Assembly (NCBI RefSeq): GCF_000768315.1
Contig: NZ_AQQX01000018.1
Span: forward strand, 1-49,341
Direction of reading: 5' to 3'
Length of the DNA: 49,341 nt
Source of the DNA: Pseudooceanicola atlanticus
GTDB lineage: Bacteria; Pseudomonadota; Alphaproteobacteria; Rhodobacterales; Rhodobacteraceae
The position numbers were made by a program, and so were the translations under genes. Positions 35,019-42,135 of this stretch are shown one piece after another (position 1 is the stretch's first letter; each line of letters starts with the position of its first letter). Below the pieces are notes generated by a model. That model did no database searches, was not told the DNA's origin, and saw only the letters and a program-made list of their open reading frames with translations.

Positions 35019-35675
35019 CTAATTTCGCCCCGCCAGGAACTCCGCCAGCACCGGGCTAGCCGCACCTTTCGTGGAGCTGAGCAGCTCCGAGCCCGCAAGC
35101 GAGGCCTTCGACAGGCGTACGAGCCCACCAGTTTCCTCGATGCGGTAGCAGCGGCGCTTTTGCCGCCCACGCCTGTAGTGGGTCGCGGTGACAATCTGGC
35201 AGGTACTGCCATCGGTGAGCGTCACAGGGGTGGCGAGCTTGATCTTGTCGCCTTCCTCGTAGTCCGGGATCGCAGCCCAGTCCTGGCAGCGCTGGCGCCA
35301 GGCATGAGCATAGCTGTCTGGGTCTTTCAGCTCGGACAGCAGGGCCAATAGGCTCAGTGGCGCGCGGGATTCGACCGGTCCCGCGCTTTCCTCCATGTCC
35401 TTGTAGCCCCAGCAGCCGTCATCATATCGGGTAAGGAATACGGCGGCGAAAGTGATGGAGCCATCCGCATCGGTGACATAGGTCGTGTCTTCGACAGGGG
35501 TGCCGTCGATATTTGTGACCTTTGCCGCCGCGTACCAAGTCGAACCCACCTTGCAGGCTTTGACCAGTTCCGTCTTGCGCCTTTCGCCCTCGAAGGTGCA
35601 CAGCCGAGCAATCTCCGCTTTCTCATCCGCGTAGGTCTGGACGCGGCCGTCGGTGTAGAAGAGCCAACCCATCAC
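35019..35675 (-). CDS. DUF6927 domain protein
   Basis: A 218-residue protein. Characteristic stretches are MGWLFYTDGRVQTYADEKAE, GSTWYAAAKV, FLTRYDDGCWGYKDMEESAG and CYRIEETGGLVRLSKASLAG. The WGYKDMEES signature with conserved Trp, Tyr and Asp, together with the Arg-rich HYRRGRQKRRCYRI strand, matches DUF6927 proteins from alphaproteobacterial plasmids. Its start overlaps the upstream gene by 4 nt. Fold appears mostly beta. Function unknown; an anti-defence or DNA-binding role would fit the neighbourhood but is not shown. Confidence 0.82.
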   Translation of the reverse strand: MMGWLFYTDGRVQTYADEKAEIARLCTFEGERRKTELVKACKVGSTWYAAAKVTNIDGTPVEDTTYVTDADGSITFAAVFLTRYDDGCWGYKDMEESAGPVESRAPLSLLALLSELKDPDSYAHAWRQRCQDWAAIPDYEEGDKIKLATPVTLTDGSTCQIVTATHYRRGRQKRRCYRIEETGGLVRLSKASLAGSELLSSTKGAASPVLAEFLAGRN

Positions 35676-36265
35676 GCCGCCCTCCGGTCATCGATTTCCA
35701 TCAGCGCATCGAGCGGCACGCGGTAGGGCTGCATGGCGTCAAAATCCTCGCAATTGCCACAGTTCTGCACGATCGCAAAGGTGTCGCAGGCATCCTTGAG
35801 GATGACCCTGAAGGTGCCACCGAGGCCCGAGGGCACTTCGTAGGTCCCGCCGATGAGATAGTCCGAGGCCCGGCGCACGAAGACGCGGATGCTGTGGCCA
35901 TCGGTGGCGAGCCGGATGGCCCCTCGCCCCCGGTCGATGAGCACCTGCACGTCATCCAGGATGTCGGTGTAAAACTGGCCGGTCAGATCGCGAAACGCCA
36001 TGCGGCGCTGCGCCATCCAGTCGGTGTCCCGAAACGGGTTCATGCCGTCGGCGAAGGCGAAGGAGGGATCGGCCTGCTCGGTGGTAACGATACGGGTGGT
36101 CGTGCCATCGATGCCGTTTGAGCGCAGATGCACACCATTGCCGACGATGAGGATCAGGGCCGGCCTGTCCACGGGCCCGTTCCAGTTGGGCAGGAAGGTC
36201 TTGCAGGCACGCGCATGTGCGATTTGCGCCGCAACAGCGGAGGCAGAGAACTTGAGAATAGCCAT
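35672..36265 (-). CDS. Unassigned plasmid protein coupled to DUF6927
   Basis: A 197-residue protein beginning MAILKFSASAVAAQIAHARA. The ATG at 36265 has no perfect ribosome site but the product begins like a globular protein; the longer frame adds an Arg-rich shadow sequence. Visible parts are GPVDRPALILIVGNGVHLRS, YTDILDDVQVLIDRGRGA, IRVFVRRASDYLIGGTYEVP and a NCGNCEDFDAM Cys pair. No family is recognised. It is translated by overlap with the DUF6927 gene, so the two may work together. A large hairpin sits just upstream. Confidence 0.7.
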   Translation of the reverse strand: MAILKFSASAVAAQIAHARACKTFLPNWNGPVDRPALILIVGNGVHLRSNGIDGTTTRIVTTEQADPSFAFADGMNPFRDTDWMAQRRMAFRDLTGQFYTDILDDVQVLIDRGRGAIRLATDGHSIRVFVRRASDYLIGGTYEVPSGLGGTFRVILKDACDTFAIVQNCGNCEDFDAMQPYRVPLDALMEIDDRRAA

Positions 36266-36296
36266 GGGGATGTCTTTCTGTTCGGTTTGGAAGGGT

Positions 36297-36332
36297 CGAC
36301 CCGCGCGGGCGGCATGGTCCACGCGCGGGTCG
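36297..36332 (-). terminator. 11-bp GC-rich hairpin between the ParB-like gene and the next gene
   Basis: CGACCCGCGCG pairs perfectly with CGCGCGGGTCG around a 14-nt loop. It lies just after the ParB-like stop and 32 nt before the next ATG. It is not followed by T's on either strand, so it may be a Rho-assisted stop or an mRNA-stabilising structure. Confidence 0.45.
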
Positions 36333-36341
36333 CGTGAGGAC

Positions 36342-38324
36342 TCAGGCCGCTTGCGCGATGTCGCCGTCAGGCTCCGGGGTTTCCGCCGCGGGCTCCGCCT
36401 CATCACAGGCGACACCGGCTGTCTGCATCATGGGCGGGCACCAGGCGGCCACGGCAGCGCGCTGCGCGTCCGTGAGCGTGGCGAAGGGCTCGGCGAAGAG
36501 CTTGTCACAAAAGGCGACGATCTCCTTCTTGCTCGACGAGGCCAGCGTCACCGCCTCCTGGGCGAGACCCAGATCCTCGCCGAGGATCTTCAGGAGCCAA
36601 GCCTTCTTGAAGCGGTTGAAGAGCGCCGCATTCGGCGTCCAGTGGGAGCGGATGTCGGGCATGATCTCGATCTCGAACGCATGCATCAGGCTGTCGCGCT
36701 GGCGGTCCCGCGCGAAGCAGGACTGCGTGGTGCTGGCCGTGGCATAGGCCACGAGCTTGGCCTTTTCGCCTGCCTCCAGCGCGCGAAACGCCGCGAACTG
36801 ATCGGCGGGCGCGCGGGTGTCATCGAGCCAGGAGAGGTCCAGCGCCTCATGCGCCGCCGCCACCTGCTCGAGCGAGGTTGCGTCGATCTCGTCCATCTTG
36901 GCATGGCTGCGGTATTCCTTGCGGGCATCGATCTTGATCGCCTGCGTGACACTCATGCCGCTGGCCAGAACGTCGCTCACCAGCTTGAAGAGCGTCAGAT
37001 CGAGCGTAGCTTCCGGATGCAGCGCCATCGCGGCCCCAAGCGCCATGGCTCGCTCGGTCTTGAGGTCCTCAGCCAGTGAGGCCGGATAGGTGATTTCGCC
37101 GGCGTCTGGGGCCTCCTCCCCGGTCGGGCTAGCCGAGGAGCCGCGCGCGCCCTCCTTTTTGACGGTGTCTTCCGGGCGGACGAGGCCAACATGGAGGGTC
37201 ACCTGCCCGCCCGACCAGGACGCGATTACCCCAGACCGCGCGAGGTCCTCGGCGCTGTAGGCCTCCTGCAGGTCGCGGGCTTCCTCTTCCAAGGCGTCCA
37301 CGCGCTCGTAAAGCGCGTTGTAGGCACCGTCCTCGAGCCCCTCATCCTCCATCTCGAGCTGCAGTTTCTCAAGCTCGGCGGTGATCTCATCGATGCGCTT
37401 TTGCGCAGCCTCATCAGGCTCGATCGGGCCGGGATAAACGCGGCCGTAGTCGGCCATGGTCGCGTAATCATAGCGGACCATGGCATCGGCCCAGGCAAAG
37501 CCCAGCTTTATGCGGGCCTCTTCGGCGGCGGCACCGAGCTTCTCGAGCAGGATGGTCTCGACCAGCGCGGCGTCTTCGAGCACGGAATGCTCTTCCAGAA
37601 GGTCAGCGGCGACAGCGCCGCCCCGCGCCTCGTAGTCCGCGCGCACGAAGGCCCCGATATCGTCACTGACCTGCACGCCGCGGGATTTGAGCGCCTGGCG
37701 GACCGTATAGGCCTGCAGGTAGCTATCTTCCTTGGTGAGCGCCTCGAAGACTTCGCGCTGCACCTCCTGGCTCGGATGCTCCGCAAAGGCCTTCATCGTG
37801 TCGAGCGTGATCGTCTTGGCCCGGGCCGCGGCGCGGATGTCGGGGTGGATTAGGCCATAGCGCAACCGGCCTTTCACGGCCGCCACCGTGGTGCCGAAGG
37901 TCTTTGCGATCGTCTCGGGCGTCTGGTCGTCGACCTCCATCATCCGCGCGAAAGCCTCGAACTCGTCGATGGCATTCATCGGCGCCTGGGTGATGTTCTC
38001 AGCGAGCGACAGGGCCGTGGTGACATCGCAATCCTCTGGCACAAGACGGCAGTCGATCTTGGCCTTCGCCGTGAAGCCTTTCGCGGCCCTGTCCGCGACC
38101 AGCTCCTTCAGCGCGGCATGCCGACGGCCACCGGCGAGGACAGCATATTTGCCGTCGAGCTTCTGGACCATGAGCGGCTGCAGGAGACCCAGAACGGCGA
38201 TGCTTGCCTTCAGATGGGCGATGTTCTCAGGATCATAGGTTTCCGGCGAGTTGCTGCGCACATTGGCGGGATGTGAGACCAGATCGCCGATGGCGACGGA
38301 GACGGGTTTGAAGCTTGTGGTCAT
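36342..38324 (-). CDS. Large ParB/Spo0J-like protein
   Basis: A 660-residue protein with an N-terminal ParB domain: LVSHPANVRSNSPETY, LLQPLMVQKLDGKYAVLAGG and RRHAALKE, giving the ParB/Srx-type CTP pocket with GGRRH. A KorB/ParB helix-turn-helix region follows (TAIAKTFGT-like ETIAKTFGTTVAAVKGRL). The long C-terminal half includes an acidic coiled coil (EKLQLEMEDEGLEDGAYNAL) and a helical DUF-like end. At more than twice normal ParB length it is not the segregation protein of the repABC cassette. Proteins of this type occur beside ArdC in plasmid leading regions and may be nucleases or regulators of entering DNA. ATG at 38324; the preceding array hairpin separates it from DUF3768. Confidence 0.88.
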   Translation of the reverse strand: MTTSFKPVSVAIGDLVSHPANVRSNSPETYDPENIAHLKASIAVLGLLQPLMVQKLDGKYAVLAGGRRHAALKELVADRAAKGFTAKAKIDCRLVPEDCDVTTALSLAENITQAPMNAIDEFEAFARMMEVDDQTPETIAKTFGTTVAAVKGRLRYGLIHPDIRAAARAKTITLDTMKAFAEHPSQEVQREVFEALTKEDSYLQAYTVRQALKSRGVQVSDDIGAFVRADYEARGGAVAADLLEEHSVLEDAALVETILLEKLGAAAEEARIKLGFAWADAMVRYDYATMADYGRVYPGPIEPDEAAQKRIDEITAELEKLQLEMEDEGLEDGAYNALYERVDALEEEARDLQEAYSAEDLARSGVIASWSGGQVTLHVGLVRPEDTVKKEGARGSSASPTGEEAPDAGEITYPASLAEDLKTERAMALGAAMALHPEATLDLTLFKLVSDVLASGMSVTQAIKIDARKEYRSHAKMDEIDATSLEQVAAAHEALDLSWLDDTRAPADQFAAFRALEAGEKAKLVAYATASTTQSCFARDRQRDSLMHAFEIEIMPDIRSHWTPNAALFNRFKKAWLLKILGEDLGLAQEAVTLASSSKKEIVAFCDKLFAEPFATLTDAQRAAVAAWCPPMMQTAGVACDEAEPAAETPEPDGDIAQAA

Positions 38325-38403
38325 GGCGTTTCCTTTTCGGTGGGTTTGGAGCGGCCCGCGCATTCAGATGCGCGGCCAATCCCCGTCTTCAGGGATCACC
38401 ACA

Positions 38404-38440
38404 ACAAAAGGCCCACTCTCCCTTTGAGGGGTCAGCGGGC
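38404..38440 (-). repeat. Array hairpin element, copy 4 (terminator-like)
   Basis: Leftward strand: AAGGCCCGCT pairs with AGTGGGCCTT (one mismatch) and is followed by TTGTTG. The inner part, CCCTCAAAGGGAGAGTGGGC then CTTTTGT, aligns with copy 3 at 20 of 28 positions. It lies after the DUF3768 stop and 80 nt before the ParB-like ATG. Confidence 0.5.
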
Positions 38441-38478
38441 CTTCATCGCCTGGGCTGTCAGGAGGGGTGTCCCCTCCC

Positions 38479-38868
38479 CTACCAGTCGCGCGCCAGCATG
38501 ATGGTCAGCACGCGCATGGTGGTGGCGGGATTGTCCGGGGCCTCGGCGCCATAGCGGAAGTCGGAATCCGCTTCGTACAAATCCAGTTTCCAGAACACGG
38601 TCTCGCCGCGGACCTCGACCGCCCCGAAATCATGCCATCCTTCGGGATCGTTCTCGGGCTCGAAGGTCTCGAACATGCCCGTGGCCTTCACCGCCTCGGC
38701 CATGAAGCCGTCACCGGCATTCATAATTGAGCGGGTGACATGCATGCGGCCCTGAATAGACTGGGCGGTTGGCACACCGAGGCACGCGAGCTTGCGAAAC
38801 GCGTCGTTCTGCGCTGCGATCACACTCGGATCAGGGCGGTCTGTCTGGGGTTGTCCTGTCATGGACAT
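38479..38868 (-). CDS. DUF3768 protein
   Basis: A 129-residue protein. The DUF3768 signature is clear: AAQNDAFRKLACLGVP, then WHDFGAVEVRGETVFWKLDL, YEADSDFRYGAEAPDNPATT and the terminal RVLTIMLARDW. The Asp/Glu-rich F-x-K-x-D-Y and DNPxxTxRVLTIM blocks are the conserved face. The ATG at 38868 (MSMTGQP) has AAGGAG immediately before; the longer frame is shadow sequence. DUF3768 proteins are short cytoplasmic members of plasmid and ICE arrays with unknown function. Confidence 0.88.
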   Translation of the reverse strand: MSMTGQPQTDRPDPSVIAAQNDAFRKLACLGVPTAQSIQGRMHVTRSIMNAGDGFMAEAVKATGMFETFEPENDPEGWHDFGAVEVRGETVFWKLDLYEADSDFRYGAEAPDNPATTMRVLTIMLARDW

Positions 38869-38900
38869 GGGGTGCTCCTTTGAGAAGTTGAAACACCCTT

Positions 38901-38931
38901 CCAAAAGCCAGCTTTTTCTTTTTCCCCCTGG
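38901..38931 (-). repeat. Array hairpin element, copy 5
   Basis: Leftward strand: GGGGGAAAAAGAAAAAGCTGG then CTTTTGGA. It aligns with copy 3 at 18 of 24 positions around AAAGC.GGCTTTT; AAAAGC/GCTTTT could pair. It lies between the 69-residue gene and DUF3768, 33 nt before the latter's ATG. Confidence 0.45.
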
Positions 38932-38956
38932 CGGCAGGACAGAAGCAGAAGGGGCC

Positions 38957-39166
38957 CTACCCGAACAATCGCTTGGGTCTGTAATTCGGGTTGGGGATGG
39001 TTTCGATCCAGCCGCCTTGGTGCTTGATGGTCTCAAGTGCCGCCGAGAGCGGATAAGCGCCCTCGGACGGGCTCCACCAATAGGCGCCGTGCTTGAAGGT
39101 GATGATCTTGCGGCGGCCGTCGTTGAAGCAGGCCACCCGCAGCGTCTTGGGTTCCTTACGTGACAT
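38957..39166 (-). CDS. Small conserved basic protein after ardC
   Basis: A 69-residue protein: MSRKEPKTLRVACFNDG, RRKIITFKHGAYWWSPSEG, then QGGWIETIPNPNYRPKRLFG. The Trp/Tyr-rich centre and basic termini suggest nucleic-acid or protein contact. It starts 23 nt after the ardC stop and is surely co-transcribed with it. Not a named family that can be stated safely; small proteins like this follow ArdC in many alphaproteobacterial plasmids. Confidence 0.75.
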   Translation of the reverse strand: MSRKEPKTLRVACFNDGRRKIITFKHGAYWWSPSEGAYPLSAALETIKHQGGWIETIPNPNYRPKRLFG

Positions 39167-39189
39167 GGGCGTCTCCGTTCTCCCTGTGG

Positions 39190-40128
39190 TCAGGCGGCCT
39201 TGGCTCGGCCCCCTGCCCTGCCCGCCTCCGATCTGGCGATCAGGTAATCACAGGCGCGCTGCGCATCCGCGGCGTGCTTGAAGATCGCACCCTTGTCCGA
39301 CCGAAGAACGCGCAACCAGTTATGGAGGTAGGCAGCATTCATCTCGAGCGTATGCGCCGTAAAGCCGAGCGTCTGACCCAGGAACACCGAGGTCAATTCC
39401 GCGACGATCTCCTCGCGCGCGTAAGAGGTGTTGCCAAACTTCGAGAACCCGAAATCACGGTTCAGTCGATGCCGGGCCTTCGTGGCATGGGCCAGCTCAT
39501 GCGCCCAGACCCCGTAGAAATTGCGCGGGTCCTGGAACCGCGTGATGGATGGCATGTAGACCTTGTCCACGGGGGGCAAATAGTACGCCTCCGTGCCCGT
39601 GAAGACGGTCGTGATGTCGATGGCATCGAAAAACGCCTGCATGTGCGGGATGGGCTCGGACGGCGGATGCTCGGGCGCGGGCTCCGGGTCTGGGAAGAAG
39701 CTGTCGGGCAGGCCATCGATCTGGCAGGCATTGAACACGCGGTAGGATTTCTGGAAGCGGAAGATGCGGGCTTCCTCGGAGCGATCATCGCCATCGCTGC
39801 GGTCGTCCTCGCCGCCCGCGTCTTTCCGGCTTTGGCCGTAATAGACGACGACAGAGGATTTCTCGCCCTTGCGGACCTTTGCGTCCAACGCATTGGCCTG
39901 AGGCAGAGTCATCCAGAAGGGAGAGCTGTGGCCCGCCATCACGGTCCGCATCGTCAGCAGGAAGTTGTTCACCCCCTGGTAGGGTTCGCCGCCCACGCGC
40001 AGGGGGCGTGAGCTGCCGCCTGCGGTCCAGGGCTTGCGCCACGGCAGGACGCCGCGCTCGATGATGCGGATGATTTCGTTTGTGATGACCTCGGAGGCAT
40101 CGAATTTGGGCGTGGGGGATCGGGCCAT
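39190..40128 (-). CDS. ardC: ArdC antirestriction protein
   Basis: A 312-residue ArdC. The N-terminal single-strand-DNA-binding domain has LPWRKPWTAGG, YQGVNNFLLTM and FWMTLPQANALDAKVRKGEK. After a linker rich in Asp/Arg/Glu comes the zincin metallopeptidase-like domain with the HELAH zinc motif (GVWAHELAHATKARH, His near 213 and 217), a downstream YAREEIVAELTSVFLG and a Trp/Arg-rich end. ArdC binds the entering strand and protects it from restriction. ATG at 40128 with AAAGGAGG upstream. In the array it is expressed towards oriT, the usual polarity for early-expressed leading-region genes. Confidence 0.92.
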   Translation of the reverse strand: MARSPTPKFDASEVITNEIIRIIERGVLPWRKPWTAGGSSRPLRVGGEPYQGVNNFLLTMRTVMAGHSSPFWMTLPQANALDAKVRKGEKSSVVVYYGQSRKDAGGEDDRSDGDDRSEEARIFRFQKSYRVFNACQIDGLPDSFFPDPEPAPEHPPSEPIPHMQAFFDAIDITTVFTGTEAYYLPPVDKVYMPSITRFQDPRNFYGVWAHELAHATKARHRLNRDFGFSKFGNTSYAREEIVAELTSVFLGQTLGFTAHTLEMNAAYLHNWLRVLRSDKGAIFKHAADAQRACDYLIARSEAGRAGGRAKAA

Positions 40129-40168
40129 GGCTGGCCTCCTTTCGAATGTTTGTGAGAGGGAGTGGTGA

Positions 40169-40639
40169 TCAGATTGACTGACGGGGCCGCGGATCGTTGA
40201 CGATCCTCGCGCCGAGCCGCTCGACCGTGTCGATGTAGGTGGTCAGCGAGACGCACCTGCCGGCACCTGAAAGGTCAGGATCGACAGATCTGTCCCGCGC
40301 CACCCGCGGCAAGTTCGCGAATGCGATAACATCGGTGACGGGTCGGATATCGATGAACGGGGTCCCTCGTGCGACCGCAAGAGCGGCCAAGGGAAAGCGT
40401 TCGATCGGCGCGAAAGTCGACACTGTGGTCCAGCCGAGATGAAGGAACGTCCCACCCTCCCCGCAGATCACATGCGCGTTTGGCAATAATGCCGCCTGCC
40501 TGAGGTAGCCAAGATCGCGCAGGACGGTCTCGCGCTCGAGTTGCCGCGATAGCGCCGTCTGGCCAGTTCTGCGCAGCTCTCTATGCCGCCACCAGGAGGC
40601 GGCGGTTGTGCGGAGCACGCGCAAGACACCTGTTTCCAT
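40169..40639 (-). CDS. Unassigned plasmid protein upstream of ardC
   Basis: A 156-residue protein starting METGVLRVLRTTAASWW. Start 40639 is chosen because AAGG lies 10 nt upstream; ATG at 40654 would add five residues. The N-terminal third is basic and helical (REL-R-RTGQTALSRQLERE), the middle is hydrophobic (YLRQAALLPNAHVICG, TFLHLGWTT) and a STFAPIERFPLAALAVARG block precedes a polar end. No family recognised. It is the first gene of the leftward array and is preceded by a hairpin element. Confidence 0.65.
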   Translation of the reverse strand: METGVLRVLRTTAASWWRHRELRRTGQTALSRQLERETVLRDLGYLRQAALLPNAHVICGEGGTFLHLGWTTVSTFAPIERFPLAALAVARGTPFIDIRPVTDVIAFANLPRVARDRSVDPDLSGAGRCVSLTTYIDTVERLGARIVNDPRPRQSI

Positions 40640-40722
40640 TAGAATGCCCTTCATTAGGAAAGACAGACCGGAATCCGGTCCGGACCCATCCGAGGGACCC
40701 CAAAGGCCCTCATCCGTCAGTC

Positions 40723-40753
40723 ACAAAACCCGAAGGACACTTTTACTTTTCAG
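40723..40753 (-). repeat. Array hairpin element, copy 6
   Basis: Leftward strand: CTGAAAAGTAAAAGTG, then TCCTTCGGGTTTTGT, with a possible CC-TTC-GG mini-hairpin. It shares the CTGAAAAG...AAAG.G start with the other copies but carries a longer middle. It lies 84 nt before the start of the first gene of the array. Confidence 0.45.
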
Positions 40754-41040
40754 CAGCCAACTGGTCCGGGGTAACGGCCGAGGGTCCGACACCACCGCGG
40801 ACCCCAGTGACGGCATGCAGTAAGTGGCGGTTTCGATCCAAGATCGGCAAGCCATATCGGCAACTCCGGCCCGACTGCTGCAGTCTTTCTCATATTATCA
40901 ATAGCTTATCTGACGTTCTCGATCGGCAAAAGCGCTCCAACGGTGACCTCTCAGGCCCAAAGATCAGGATTTGCTTCGTTCAGAGCACTGCAGCGTTACG
41001 GATAAGCACGGGAAACGAAGGCGCAGCGCCTCCTGTCAGC

Positions 41041-41069
41041 TTGAATTTCAGCGATGTTGCCGCTATATA
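41041..41069 (+). promoter_or_regulatory. Promoter of the Xre-RES toxin-antitoxin pair
   Basis: TTGAAT (41041-41046), 17 bp, TATATA (41064-41069), then a 29-nt leader with TAGGAG before the antitoxin ATG. It is a good sigma-70 match. Confidence 0.65.
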
Positions 41070-41098
41070 CCGTCAGTATCACCGTAGGAGCATAGATC

Positions 41099-41449
41099 AT
41101 GCACATCACGAACTTTGCTGAAGCTGGGCAATTCGAACCGCGCAAGATCGCCGCGGTGCTACGCACATCAGCAGAAGAGATCGCATTGACCGTCGGCTTG
41201 GGCAAAGACGCGTTGCAGAGGCGAGCCCGCATCGGTTCGGACAAGACGCAGCGCCGCCTGCGCGAATTGGTAGAGGTGCTGAACAAAGTTGAGCCCCGCT
41301 TCGGCTCGGAACTGATGGCCTATGCATGGTACCGGTCAGAGCCCCTGCCCGGCTTTGATGGCCGGACAGCCATGCAGCTGGTGCAGGAAGGCAAAGCTCA
41401 GCAAGTTCTGGAATACATCGATGCGGTCGATGCGGGCGTCTTTGCCTGA
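41099..41449 (+). CDS. Xre/MbcA/ParS-type antitoxin
   Basis: A 116-residue antitoxin. The N-terminal part is helical and DNA-binding (RKIAAVLRTSAEEIALTVGL). The C-terminal MbcA/ParS/Xre toxin-binding domain is recognisable: LRELVEVLNKVEPRFGSELM, AYAWYRSEPLPGFDG and the conserved TAMQLVQEGKAQQVLEYI. ATG at 41099 with TAGGAG 8 nt upstream. The stop overlaps the toxin start by one base (TGATG). It neutralises the RES toxin and should autoregulate the promoter at 41041. Confidence 0.9.
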   Translation: MHITNFAEAGQFEPRKIAAVLRTSAEEIALTVGLGKDALQRRARIGSDKTQRRLRELVEVLNKVEPRFGSELMAYAWYRSEPLPGFDGRTAMQLVQEGKAQQVLEYIDAVDAGVFA

Positions 41450-41961
41450 TGCCGCTGAAAGATGGACGCTACACAGGGCCACTCTATCGCGCCCTGAACC
41501 CGGTCTATGCGCGTGAACCTCTGTCCGGACGAGGCGCTGAACTCTATGGAGGGCGCTTTAACGCCAAGGGCACCCCTGCCCTCTACACCTCGCTGGATCC
41601 CGCGACCGCTCTTAGAGAAGCCAACCAGGTAGGCAGCCTGCAACCCACGATCCTGGTGTCCTACAAAGCCGACCTTGGGCCTATTTTCGATACCCGCGAT
41701 CAGGACAAGCTCGAACGGTATGGTGTGACCGAGGCGATGCTTGCCGACTCTGCATGGCGCATGAAGATGCTCGATGGCCAATTGGTACCGACACAGGAGC
41801 TAGCACGCGCCCTTATAGCAGATCGGTTTGCGGGGCTTCTGATCCAAAGCTTTGCGAAGGGTGCGTCATCAACGGACTTCAACATCGTCCTGTGGGCCTG
41901 GACTGCCAACAAGGGTTCTTTGGAAGTGGTGGATGACGAAAAGCGGCTGTCGCGCATGTGA
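41449..41961 (+). CDS. RES-domain toxin (NAD-degrading type)
   Basis: A 170-residue RES toxin. The family-defining residues are visible: LYRALNPVYA, GRGAELYGGRFNAKGTPALY (Arg-Glu-Ser-region), TSLDPATALREAN with the active-site Glu, and late hydrophobic strands GLLIQSFAKGAS and FNIVLW. Known RES toxins hydrolyse NAD+, halting growth until the antitoxin is resupplied. Placement next to the replicon and parS sites fits a plasmid-addiction role. GC content and start overlap with the antitoxin agree with a co-inherited pair. Confidence 0.9.
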   Translation: MPLKDGRYTGPLYRALNPVYAREPLSGRGAELYGGRFNAKGTPALYTSLDPATALREANQVGSLQPTILVSYKADLGPIFDTRDQDKLERYGVTEAMLADSAWRMKMLDGQLVPTQELARALIADRFAGLLIQSFAKGASSTDFNIVLWAWTANKGSLEVVDDEKRLSRM

Positions 41962-41984
41962 GTTGTGAGACTTGGTGCCGGATC

Positions 41985-42002
41985 TGTCCACCGCGGTGGA
42001 CA
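41985..42002. other. parS-like palindrome, copy 1
   Basis: TGTCCACCGCGGTGGACA, an 18-bp perfect palindrome. Its core GTCCACCGCGGTGGAC fits the GT-y-NN-C-N-GC-N-G-NN-r-AC form of known repABC partition sites, such as those bound by RepB downstream of repC. It lies 24 nt after the RES stop. Confidence 0.75.
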
Positions 42003-42118
42003 TCGGCGGGTCGGAGGTACATGGATTGACTGTGTAGTATCGCCCTAGTGGAATTTGGCTCTGTCGCTTTGATGCATGTGGCGAGACCGCGCGTCATTGG
42101 ACTAGTTGATGGCCAGAC

Positions 42119-42134
42119 GTCCACCGCGGTGGAC
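42119..42134. other. parS-like palindrome, copy 2
   Basis: GTCCACCGCGGTGGAC, identical to the core of copy 1 and 133 bp from it, ending one base before the repC stop codon's last base. Two identical sites flanking the region just after repC are a good centromere candidate for RepB. Confidence 0.75.
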
Positions 42135-42135
42135 A

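Larger units (their letters stand above)
40655..41098. other. Divergent intergenic region, array / Xre-RES pair
   Basis: About 440 bp without a gene. The left part holds array element copy 6 and a run of GC-rich short inverted repeats (CCGGAATCCGG at about 40670). The right part is AT-richer and contains the toxin-antitoxin promoter. Open frames here lack ribosome sites and resemble no family. Confidence 0.5.

Noticed and set aside
36000..37079. A 359-codon rightward frame opposite the ParB-like gene.
   Set aside because: Shadow of a well-supported gene; no motif.
36342..38324. The large ParB-like protein as the plasmid's partition protein.
   Set aside because: It is over twice normal length, has no ParA partner beside it, and repA/repB with parS-like sites are present elsewhere.
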